Below are positions 53,046 through 64,000 of a stretch of DNA of 64,000 bases, piece by piece (positions within the stretch are counted from its first letter, which is position 1; every line of letters starts with the position of its first letter). The stretch comes from Baylisascaris procyonis (lineage: Eukaryota; Nematoda; Chromadorea; Rhabditida; Ascarididae). The notes below the pieces were generated by a model, which had not been told where the DNA came from, searched no databases, and was given only the letters and a program-made list of their open reading frames with translations. The position numbers were made by a program, and so were the translations under genes. Location of the stretch: the NCBI GenBank assembly GCA_037389465.1, contig JAZARR010000197.1, positions 4,884,501 through 4,948,500 on the forward strand, written 5' to 3'.

Positions 53046-53749
53046 CGCTATAGTCCCAAATAGGTTTCGTTATTTATGTAAAAATAGTTAATACTTGATC
53101 AAGTCCTCAAAGGACATAAATTAATGAATTAAAGCAACAACAATAAACAAATAAGGCATATTTCATTCTATCACAGCAAGTGGATACTAGAGAGTATAAA
53201 ACAATAGCGAAGTGAAAAATGGTGGCGAATGTAGATCTAATTAACACTTGCCTTCCCGTTTATAGCATACCATATATTTTTGCATTTGCAATAAAGCACA
53301 TTCAAATTTAGCTTTGTTTCTTGATGGTGGACTCTTTAGACGACAACGAAATTTGAGAGATAATTATCAACTATTTTTGATAATCTCATGGGCTTTTATT
53401 TGAAAATTACGATTATTTTGTTGAACCCTAGATGTGGAGATCAGAGTAAAGAATGGCGATACAAGAGTGGTATGAAAGGTCAGCGCGCTTACCGTTCGGC
53501 ATTTGGGAGCCATCAAAGTGTCAACTTCAAATACAGGACGCCCACTCGAGTAGCCACTCAACATACGCTTTAGGACGCATTAACATATACCCATAGTTTG
53601 CACCTAATCGGATTTTGTTGGCCAATAATGTTCAACACTACGCTTACCTTGATTAGAATCCACTCTCGTTGATCATCTATGATTGATTTTGGTGATCGAT
53701 TCACTTTTGTATCGATCTATCGATCGCATTTGCCGATTACTAACCATCG

Positions 53750-53750
<1 letters not shown>

Positions 53751-53796
<46 letters not shown>
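53751..53796. repeat. (TA)n microsatellite
   Basis: Uninterrupted TA array of about 45 bp. Confidence 0.97.
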
Positions 53797-53799
<3 letters not shown>

Positions 53800-55135
53800 A
53801 CTTGGTAAACACCAATCGTAATTTCCAGCTCTTCTTTTACACATTACTTGGATTCCTGCTCTCTACCTATATTATTGGGACATTATGCAGAAGCAATAGG
53901 GGAGGCAGAGTAGGGGTGGCGGGGGGATGGGGGGGGGTGGGAGAAAGAAACAATGGAGAAAATAAAATCAAGGAAAAGCGAATAACTTCAATCCTTGAGC
54001 CATTTCTTTATGCAATATTCTCCTTTCATTTTACTGCAACTATCTCTCCCACTACCTTCTTCTCATCGAATCTTCTAATGTGATTAATATTATAAGCAAT
54101 AAGGGGTCATTTTATAATGATCTTTATATATTTCTGCTCATTCATTTAATATTGTTTTCGAATCTTTTAATATTAAAAAAGGGAATTTATTTGGAAGATA
54201 AATGACTAAGACTGCAAGTCTATCATGTTTCGATAACGAAGTAATACATTAGAAATGAGTATAGAAAGGTTTCGTATGTGATGCTTGTGCATTACATCAA
54301 CTTAAATTCACTTTATGTCACTCACAATTAATGACTCTTTCATGACGCTTTTCCCGTTAAAACCTTTAGCCCCAAGGCAAAATCATCACTTATTACTCGC
54401 TAACAGATCGTTCACTCAACACATTTAAAAGGCAAAATTCAGCTGAGAAGATCACTGCAAAATTAGAATAACTCATCGATGAGCTTTAAATGAAACTTGG
54501 TCTAGTGGAAGAGCTTGCTAGACCTCATAAAATTTAAAGTAATCTCTGAAAATGACGTGCAAATTGTCTGATTAATTAAAACTTGACTCTTTAACATTTT
54601 TATTATTTAGTAAAGGAGCAAATTAAGCCATATTGATTAATTTTTGCCATTTTCTTCTATTTGAAATTATCATAACAAACCAATAATTTAAAAAATTCGT
54701 TTAGAGTGGCTAAACATAATAAATATGTCAATGTTAGGTTCCGTTATCTAACATGTAAGAAGTAAATCATATAAAAAACTTATTAAGTTAAAGGCATTGT
54801 TGAAAATTTTAGCAAAGATTTGTGTTATAATTGCTGCTCATTGTTAGGATAACACGAGATCAACTTGAGAGATGTTTTCCTCATCTATGATTTATTGCAA
54901 TTTCGCTTTTTTTTTTCCACGATGAAAAATTTATGCACCCAACAATCGCTTTATAAAAGGAGCGCAATATATTTCAATTGGCATCCGTTGATGTATTGTA
55001 GCATAACATTAATCCACAATTTGAACTATGACCATTTTGTTCACTGCAACTATTTTTTTTGTGCAAAAATATTTATAGAAATTTTAACACTGTAAAATTA
55101 CATTTCTGAGGATTTAGACGTGAATTTTTATCGCT

Positions 55136-55319
55136 CAATACAAAAAAATTCGACGGGCAAGAGACGAGCCTAAGCGCTAATCTTCACGCGATCGAGCTGC
55201 AAGAAGTAGAGGCCGACCGAAAGACCACAGAAACCAAGTGGACCAGAGGGGCATTGGGTCAGAGCAGGGAGGCAATATGAAGAGACATGTATTCTTAACG
55301 AATGCTCTGTTCATTGAAA

Positions 55320-55374
<55 letters not shown>

Positions 55375-55391
55375 ACAACAATACAAAAAAA
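55136..55391 (+). mobile_element. short retroposon with (AAAT)n tail and perfect 13-bp target-site duplication
   Basis: CAATACAAAAAAA occurs at 55136-55148 and again at 55379-55391, flanking a 230-bp insert. The insert starts ttcgacgggcaagaga, is richer in GC than its surroundings, and ends in about 15 AAAT units. This is the signature of target-primed reverse transcription: a SINE or a 5'-truncated non-LTR element. The body is related to 44235-44371. No long open frame remains. Confidence 0.88.
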
Positions 55392-56434
55392 GGAACTCAA
55401 ATCGTTCAATGAAAAAAAGAACATATAAGAGAAGTGTGCAATAAGGGAATACAAGGAAAATAACAGAAAACGATGAATAGAAATGGCACATAAAATAGGA
55501 TTGAATTGATCAACCTTAATAATTCATACAACTTTTGAGAAATCTGTACTCATCTGTTCCCATTAGAAAAGAAATCTGTACCGAATTATTTCATGAGTAT
55601 AGAATATTGCATTTGACGATTTAAATTCATCAAGAAGAAATTTGCGAGGAAAATGAGACAAACGTTGCAATTTGAGATGTTAAGGATGTTTAATTGCGGC
55701 GCCATACGGACCATTGGTGGGCGCATCTTTTGGTCAACATTTCTATTGTTAAATACAGTCTCTTTCTCTAAACCAAAGCACATCTATAAGAACTCTTTTA
55801 TTACTAATATATGGGATTTTACATTCCCCTCTTACTATATTTGTACCTCCCTTCAAATTTTGACTACTTAGTTGTTGTAGGCAATGTTTCATAGTTCAAA
55901 TAATTGGTTATTTGCTTTGTTACAATTCGCTAGAAGAGTCCATTGAAAAATCAATAAAAGATATTACTGTAATAATTCAAATAAGTGCACTTTGAATTTT
56001 TTAATGACAAAAAAACTTAATTTAAATTTTCAAAAAAAAAACTCGCATTCATGCTTCCAACAATAATTTTACACGAAAATATTATCATTTCATAATCTCT
56101 GATCTTTCAAAAGTAATTTTCCCATACATTTACAGTAGTAATCGATTTATCGTATAATGATTAACTTTACTTATCGTATACTTACGATCAAATAGATATT
56201 AGTAGATCAACGAGTAAGTCTTTTGTTTTGTCTTTATGCGATTCTACAGACCAATTAGAGAACCGCTAAATGAACAATAGGGGGCGTTAAGCTTCAACGC
56301 AAACATCTCTATGCAATGCAGCCATCACAACGTTTACAACATCGAAAAGTGTACGTGGGAAAAGATTAACTTGAATCTACTAACTGCTCACTGCATTATA
56401 AACAATTAGTGAAACATTTGCTCTAAGTTCACCA

Positions 56435-56437
<3 letters not shown>

Positions 56438-56508
<71 letters not shown>
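56438..56508. repeat. (TA)n microsatellite
   Basis: Uninterrupted TA array of about 70 bp. Confidence 0.97.
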
Positions 56509-56510
<2 letters not shown>

Positions 56511-59411
56511 TGTGCGTTACTTTAAATCTTTATATTTCAAATCTTACGGTTTTTTTCCTGTTTTTCACGATGATAAAAACATCTAATAATTAGCAAAACA
56601 ACTAAAAACTTCTGTCTCATGTAAGAGTTGCCCTTTTATTCCAGAATTAAGCAAATATTTGGCTGCATAAAATTATGGAATCCTGAAAATCCAGAGAAAA
56701 TATCCGAATATAATTTCTATGAATCCTTATCATAAATAGATCTCAATGTGAAAAAAAAAAAATTCAACATTAAATTTGATTTTTTTAATTGCACTATAAT
56801 TTTTATTTTATAGATTATTAAAAATTTAATAAGAGTATTTTTCTTTGAAACAATAATTTTCCTCAATATAATATTTGTCAAATTTGTGCTGAACGTTTTT
56901 CTGCATGAAAGCATAACGGAAAAGTGCCCGCAATACGTGGCACTGAAACAAGTTAATACAACATAAGCTTTGCATGCGAAAATAATTATTGTGCGACGAA
57001 CGGTGAACGATATAGTGATGATGATAATTTAAATAATTCCACAATAATCTCGTTGGCTATCGGGCAAATAGCAAAATGGGAACACTAATCGTATCCATAA
57101 ACGTCAAACATTTCATAATCAATCTCATAGTCAATGTTTTTCTTCCTTTGATTTTATTTTTAGAAGACACAAAATCTCTATATCGTTTTTTATGGGATAA
57201 ACGAAACGAGTTGAGCTTCTCTATCGCTTTACGATAGCATCGTTGGCTAGTTGTTTCATCATTGAAACTATCCGATATTATGCTTTCAAAAGTGAAAAAC
57301 GGAAATATTAGTGACAATCGAATATTGATAAACGAATAGATTTTATTTAGACAGCCCATCGTAAGACAAGGCATCTTATAAAATTCGATCAGTCGAATCA
57401 ATCCATTTACTGATCATTCGTTAATTTCCGAATATCCGTTCGAAAGGTATCCGATGATTAAATTCGATAGCACATTGCAAGTACTTTGACTAATCGAATT
57501 TTACAAATTGCTGATGCATATTTGGAGCAAATAAATAATAAAGAAAGAATATATAAGGATGATCATTAATTTACAGTGAATTATTATATCACTGCGAATA
57601 ATAGATTTTAAAATTACCAAAGTTAATTGTGACGAAGTGTATTTGAAATATGTAATCGATGTATCAAGCTTGCTAATCTCAAATCTTAAGTGGAATATTA
57701 CTTGCATTCCCAAAATTGAGTTGGTCAGTTGAGTTGAATTTAGATCTATACTGTTTTTATTCAAGGAACAATGTTAACTTAAGCAGTTCAATGATCGCGC
57801 ACTGCCCTAATTGACCTCCGCACATTTCAAACATTCCCGCAGATAAACCACTCGCCTCTATAATCTTGCAGAAATTACATCCTTCGGGCGCAAAATTGGG
57901 AGCACTATGGCAGTTTAACTGCAAGATATTCGCAGTTCTCAGGTAAGAGAGGAATTTAGAAGACAAAAATGGGCTAGAAAATTGGCCACAAGAGGAGAAG
58001 AAGGGGAATAAAGTTATGCGTTTATTTTGTCATTAGCCAGATAAGCATCTCTAACAGCCACTGATCGTTCTGCTATATTTCAGTGGTCATAATCAGTGAA
58101 GAAATAACTTTCGGGTTGTTTATTATTACCGTTTATTGGTTATCTTATCTTTCATAAGAATATTTACTAATATTAACTGATCAATCGGGTAAACTCAAGT
58201 TAAAAGTTTAAATTTTGCGCATCAAACAAAATGAACAAAAAAAATTTTTTCGACTTTCTAAATTGTAATCTATAAAATGTGATATTTGCATAAATTATTC
58301 AACTAGTATGAATTGAATAATTCAAGATTATCGTCGATCTATTGTGGCTATTAAATTCAAATGCATAGATCGAATAGTAAAGATACTTATTCTAATTGAA
58401 TATTTCCCATATGTTAATTACTCCATTTTATATTCACTTCCTAGCAATATTATTGAAAAGTTCTTTCTCTCTCTCACTCTCAATAGATAATTTTCACATG
58501 GGTATTTGATTCGTATCGCCTTAATAAAGAATTTTTGATTATTTCGAATGTAACGGAAATAAGAATATAAAGAAAATTTTTGTGTTCATATAATGAGCGA
58601 TATTACATTTTTGCATTAATTTGCAATACATCGATGTTCCACTTCAATTTTATTTCTTTAATTGCGTGTAGATGATGAATTATTGAGGTAATAATATGTT
58701 GAGTAGAATCTCAAAAATCTATAAAGTTATTAGCCGTTCACTTGCTTCACGAAGAATCTTACAACTCAATAATAAAATTATTCAACTCTTAGAAACTATT
58801 GAGTGAATATGATTATGATTTAAGATCTCTGTTGATAGAGTATTTTAACATATAAGTTACAACTTTTAAAATTAATTTAAGGTAAAATATAAAATTTTGG
58901 ATAAATTTAAGGAAATAAATAAGTAAAGATGTAAATAAAAGAAGAGACAAAGGGATGGAATAAAGTATGCAATTGTATTTTTTGAAATAAAGCTGTTTTT
59001 ATCGGTAAATATCGGAATTTATAACGCTTATCAACTGTTAAAATTTTAACGAAATATTTAGGCATATAGGAAGATTTATGAGAAAATTATTCATAACTTT
59101 TTTATTAAATCTTTTTCTAGTCATTAATCCATTCTGTAATAGGATGAATATTGAGATACTAAATGAGATATTCAGCGGGTTTCTAATTGGGCGTTTTCCT
59201 AACATTCCTATGATCGATGCATTTGCCGATACTCATAAACGCCATTATAGGCGCATTATAAAGCTCCGCCTTCTCATTGACCGTCTGCTTGTCTCTTCTT
59301 TAATGTTTTCACTATTTTTCAATTCCCTTTCGATGATTACGGTAAGCGGCAATAGCACAAGAATCGCATGACGAGCACTCGTTTTGTGAACTCATTTGTG
59401 CGGAAATTATC

Positions 59412-62222
59412 ATGCAACGCAAGGCGGCTGCTTTTTCGATTAGTCAACTATTGGCAAATACTGATTGCGATAATGGTCAATCGTCTAAGGATATTCACAG
59501 TACTACCACTACAGTAGCCAATAGTAGTGCTAATCCATTGTCCATCCTGAATCAGGAAACGATCTTGAATCAGGATAGAGATGATACTCATGACAAGTCG
59601 AATACACCAACGATGGAGAACTTTGCCGTATTAGCCTCTGATGGCAAACAGCAACAAGCGTCTACGACTGCCCTTCCTTCCGAAGCACTACCTTTTTGGT
59701 TGACATGCGCCGCTGCCAGTTTCCCATTTGAACAAAGCTTCCTTATGGCCCAACGATCAGGTGAGTTATATCTATTTATTTACTTTACATATTTTTTGCT
59801 TTCAACAGATGGAAATTTTACTAACAGTAGGTTCATAATAGCAAATGATATCATATTTTTTCGTTTATAAATCCCACGGCTTCTATCCTCGAATATATTC
59901 TATATAACTTATGCCATTTCAAACACTCTGAAATCATTTTATGTTTGAGAGGAGAGGGGTGGTGATGGGAAGCAAAAATGAGGGAATACGATGAATATTG
60001 AAAGCGACAATCATTGCCAGTTCAATTACCTATTTCTAAACTATACAATTTAATCAGCAATCACCAGCGATCGCTGGCGAATCGAACTCATCTCATGTAC
60101 CACTATATTTTTCTGTTCATTTCAATACAAAATTCTTGATATTATCCGCCTTTTTCAACTTTTTCCATCATAAATCCAAAAGTTCTTCAGAATAGGTATG
60201 ACTTCAACTTTAAGTTGAATTAAACTCGGGAAGCCGACAACATATATCAAATCCCTTTACACAGTAATTTCTTAATGTTTCGTATTTTAAAGAATTTATG
60301 AAAATAAATTCTAAAAGATGAGATGTTTATTAAAAATACAACATTTTAAAAGCAATTTTATGATTCTCAATAAATCTATGCAAATTTTTGAGGGTTAAAT
60401 GGAAGATCAAATTTCTCTATGAAAGCTTCAGACGTATTGCTGTGTTGATGAACGCTCAAAATTTCAACATCTAATTGATATCCTAAAGAAATTGATCTAC
60501 GATTTATTGTTTTGACCAATAAGTGGAAATTTATTGCAAAAAAAATGATGAATACGGACAAATATGGTCGCTTGGCCCAAATTTGTGGGCCAAAAATGGA
60601 ACATAATTAAGCGCACATGCATAAATTGAATAATGAGTTCAAATAATGCTTAAATTTACCTCAGTTTATCTTAATTTAAACAATTTATTTCAATTTGCCG
60701 ACTATCACTTTGGAAAGATGGGAGTCCATTTCTATTATCTAACTGTTGAGGATTATTGTAGAGCAAACAAATTTTTGACTCTACCAACTGGAAATAGCGT
60801 TAAGGTTTTTGTTTATAAATTCAAAAGTCGAAGAATTTAGCGGCCGTTTTTCCACATCTATGGGCAGCATCAGCAAGCACGGATGCATTACGATTGGTAT
60901 CCACAAGTAAATCATATCGTCGACGAAAGGCACGTACCGTATTTTCTGATCAACAACTACAAGGTTTAGAGAAACGATTCGAATCACAACGTTATCTTTC
61001 AACACCGGAACGAATCGAATTAGCTACCGCATTGAATCTTAGTGAAACTCAGGTAATACTTTTTGAATCATTACCTCATTGAGATTTTTCAAGTTTTATT
61101 TAGTGGCGAAATTATAACTTTAAAAAATACTAGTAAGTACTGATAACGGTAACTCATTTAAGCGAAATCTCCGATCAACTTCCACTATTCAAATAGGGCG
61201 CCTCAGAACATTTTGTTCCCCACGGAGACAACCACTGATCAATTAGATAGCAATGATGGCAATACGGGAATGACATTCCCCTCCCCCACCGTATAAGGTG
61301 GAGGGAGGGGGAAGGAGGGATCACAGAAGGCTTTTGAGATGGGAACTCATTTATCTTTGATACGCTTTCACTTAAATTATAGCTGTGAAATCGGTTTATT
61401 TTTTCAATTAAACGATTTCTTTAACAAATATTTCATTAATGGATCTTTCTTTATTATGGATCATTATTTTTTGATATTTCTTTGTAACATTAAAACTGTA
61501 AGGTCTTATTACCGTATTACATCGAATAAAACTTTCGGAATTACAAAATTTCAAAGATTTCAAGTGGTTTCTTAGATGGAAGAGCGCTTTTTTCCTCAAA
61601 ACATTCTCATAGGCCAAAGGAAACACCGAAAGTTTCAAATTTATATTCCAGTTTATTATATTTTAGAAGAAAAGTTTGCTGAGAGGAGAGGAAGGAAAGG
61701 GGAGGGGTTCTATCCAAATATCTGGATAAGAAGCTGATCAAGGGAAAGGATCTATTAAGCAGGATAGGTGAGAAAATATTGTTAAGAAAAGATAAGCATC
61801 AATGATAGACTTAAAAGTGGCTTCTATGTTATTGAATAAGAAGCTGATTTTGAAATTTTATCAAATTTTATCAGCTTATTTGAAAATCTCTCTCTAGAAA
61901 TTCATAGCATGATCCATACATTATAAAACCAAATAGTATGTAAAAATATACTTTCATAATTAAGAGTCTCAAATAAATTTTGCAGTTATTTTTCTTAACA
62001 TAGCCAGTTGATAATCTTCTTGTAATCATTCGATTATCAATGAAATTGTATTCGTTTTATTCATTTAATTAAAAAAAAATTTTTTTTTCAAAGGTTAAAA
62101 CATGGTTTCAAAATCGTCGTATGAAACATAAGAAGATCGTTCGTAAAGGAAAAGATGGTGAGAATACGGGTGAAGAAGAAAACAAAGAAATGGAAGAATC
62201 CGATTCGGAAAAAACCGATTGA
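59412..62222 (+). CDS. bsh: BSX/bsh-class homeodomain transcription factor
   Basis: Nuclear DNA-binding factor; in flies and vertebrates this class acts in brain/neuron identity. Exons: 59412-59760, 60841-61052, 62094-62222 (TGA), 229 residues, phases 1 and 0 matching. Residues 8-14 read FSISQLL, an EH1-like Groucho-binding motif. A Ser/Thr/Asn-rich stretch and [19 protein letters not shown] follow, then VFPHLWAAS and the homeodomain at about 144-203: [31 protein letters not shown], then [14 protein letters not shown]. Position 47 is Thr, 50 Gln and 51 Asn. ARTVFS...[39 protein letters not shown] is the BSX signature and differs from BarH and NK types. Intron 2 falls between homeodomain residues 44 and 45, a position shared by several homeobox classes. 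The C-terminus is short and acidic ([14 protein letters not shown]). The start is the first ATG in the open frame. Confidence 0.93.
60935..62144 (+). other. homeodomain split by a 1.04-kb intron
   Basis: The helix 1 and 2 part lies at the end of exon 2 and the recognition helix [11 protein letters not shown] is in exon 3. The donor is CAG|GTAATA and the acceptor ttttcaaag|GTTAAA. The join restores TQ-VKTWFQN without a gap. Confidence 0.93.
61273..61319. repeat. G/C-rich near-palindrome in bsh intron 2
   Basis: ATTCCCCTCCCCCACC, a 6-base loop gtataa, then GGTGGAGGGAGGGGGAAG form a near-perfect inverted repeat made of a polypyrimidine arm and a polypurine arm. The right arm alone has four G-runs. 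Confidence 0.8.
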
Positions 62223-64000
62223 ATCCTCTTTCATGTATAGTATTAATCAATTCTGTGGTGCTATATATTCGTATATACGATGTGGAGCAGCAATATGGGA
62301 TTATATCGGCGTACAGCTTATCAAGGCATGTTCTAAATCTTTTATTATTACTGATGAGAAAAAAAAGATTATCAATCAGAATATAAACTATGGGAGAAAG
62401 AAAAAAATTCGTTCCACTATCCTGAAGTACATACTAATGATATCTTATATTAAATTGTTGTCATTATGCGTGGGGGAGGGGAGGAAGGGAACGAGGGGGG
62501 AGGATGAACGGATTCTTACTAAAGTTCTCATCAATAGTCACATTTCTCCTTACCAATATGTCAGGATGCTTTCGATTAGACCACTCTAGCTATCAAGACT
62601 GATTAAATCGATCCTAGCTTCATTCCATGAAGGCGTTCGTTTTAATGAACGATCCCATCAAAATCTATTAGTAACTCTTGTCGTTTTGCAAACTTCAAAG
62701 TCCACTTAACACTAATATAGCTTCGTCGTGTTGTTCAAGATAGCATATCGGAATCTACACCCTCACATCCTTATCGACTTCCTATCTCCAATGACCTTTA
62801 CCTCTTATTAGTTATTTAATTTTAAGTTAATTTACTTATTAGTTAATTTACTTATTAGTTATTTAAGAAATTACATTTCAAGAATAGAATACCAAAAATT
62901 GCCAATAGCAATAGAAAGTTGCACAATATACCATATACGCATACCGCTACCGTACTCTGAAGAAATGTCTGCTCTTTTTTTCGAATTTCTGGTCTTATCG
63001 GACCCTAGCAATGATTGATTAAACTTGGTTACTGTAGCACAGCTCAGTATTCGCTCATATTGTATAAGCTGCTGCTCTACGAATAACTTAAATTGAAACA
63101 AAATTGTTATAGTATTGCATTTTCTTACATAATACAAAACGTTAACAGAACGTTCATTTTAAAGATCAAATATAACTGTGATCATTTGTTTATTTATTTG
63201 TTTATTTATTTATTACTTATTTGATTTTATATGTAAAATTGCATTAAGAACGATGTATGTTAAATGAGAATATTTTTATATATACTAAAGTTGGATAAGG
63301 TGGTTGGCCTATGAGTTTTCATAAAGCGAATTCACTCGTTTTTTTCATCTTCACTCAATTGAAATGAGCGGTCGAAAGCCCAAAATTAGAGTGCTCAAAA
63401 CTGTTTCTATTCCATATTTAAACTTCTTTTGGATGATCACTTAAAAAATTCACCTAAGGAAACACCTATCTAAAAGAGTTTCTTCTCCTTTATTCCAACC
63501 GACTGTATTATATTACATCGAAAACAATAGGTGTATATCCTCAATGAGTTAATCCATATGTAATCATTTTAGATTTACCTAATCAACAATAACACAAATA
63601 TGGTCTTCCATATTCAGAAATTAGAAAAATGCGATTTTAATTGATACAATAGAATGGAGATTATCCGATACATCATCGAAAGAATATATACCTTATATTA
63701 TTTTTATAGATAGACTAAGATGTCCAAGACGTTCATTTACTGAAAACTCCATTTACTGGTAATGATATTTAAGGTGGTGGGCTCGTAATGTAAAGGTGAC
63801 TAATTGATGAAGGTGCCAATTTCTCGTATTTTTATTGTTGTTTAAACGTTTTTTAATTTGTGAAGCAATAAATCTACGCCTAAGCTATTTTACTTTATTC
63901 TTTGAACACCTCTCTTCCGGTTGTATCGGCAACTCAATTTTCATAAATTACTCTAGCTAGATTTTTAGTTGACTGAGTCTATTTTCGTAACCCATCAAAT
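62223..64000. other. 3' flank of bsh, nothing further recognised
   Basis: Holds the bsh 3' UTR (a variant ATTAAA at 62602-62607 is the nearest poly(A)-like signal), a G-rich tract at about 62468-62505, and a TTTATT-rich stretch near 63186-63215. No coding exon or RNA gene can be supported. Confidence 0.5.

Larger units (their letters stand above)
50068..59411. other. intergenic region between transporter and homeobox gene
   Basis: No gene supported. Contents: (TA)n arrays, G/C-rich tracts around 51190, 52950-53045 and 53910-53945, a higher-GC block at about 51880-52340 with a 20-bp-period direct repeat (ctcgctgaga at 52201 and 52221), and the 55-kb retroposon. The higher-GC block may be an old element but shows no recognisable protein. 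Confidence 0.6.

Noticed and set aside
53388..53573. Plus-strand open stretch rich in Arg/Ser/Gly
   Set aside because: No family pattern, no splice context; likely chance or an old repeat.
57057..57401. Minus-strand open stretch of 114 codons
   Set aside because: No domain pattern or neighbouring exons; composition follows the surrounding DNA.
62155..62589. 144-codon plus-strand open frame overlapping the last bsh exon
   Set aside because: It is in a different frame from the homeodomain exon, which is certain, so it is a shadow.

Overview
The window is AT-rich metazoan nuclear DNA, most likely from a nematode. Genes are split into many small exons with AG acceptors. Two genes have a splice-acceptor-like AG 1-2 bases before the start ATG, as expected for spliced-leader addition. 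The amino-acid transporter resembles those of worms. No bacterial, viral or organelle gene organisation is visible. Species cannot be fixed from the sequence alone.

Four protein-coding genes can be assembled exon by exon with consistent splice phases. (1) 413-12870, plus: the 3' thirteen exons of a cortactin-type actin-binding adaptor; its 5' exons lie outside the window. (2) 17865-25418, minus: an eleven-exon gene with a signal peptide and a CCA-adding-enzyme/poly(A)-polymerase head-like domain. This is the most unusual gene here. (3) 42446-50067, plus: a nine-exon, 11-TM amino-acid transporter of the Aa_trans superfamily. (4) 59412-62222, plus: a three-exon homeobox gene of the BSX/bsh class with an EH1-like repressor motif.

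Long gene-poor stretches separate them. 12.9-17.9 kb holds only weak 7TM-like open frames. 25.4-42.4 kb is a repeat-rich desert with large (TA)n arrays, a CA-rich tract and a near-perfect 27-bp x 31 satellite at 37.8-38.7 kb. 50.1-59.4 kb holds G/C-rich tracts, (TA)n arrays and a short retroposon with a perfect 13-bp target-site duplication. A relative of that retroposon, a hairpin-rich GC block and a tRNA-like SINE head sit in introns of the transporter gene. 62.2-64 kb has no recognisable gene.

The four genes do not form an operon or pathway; they are independent loci with roles in actin regulation, an unknown secreted function, solute transport and neural transcription. Exon boundaries were assigned by eye from phase, splice signals and protein family pattern. 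Donor sites here are loose (many G|GTT...), so individual junctions may be a few bases off.
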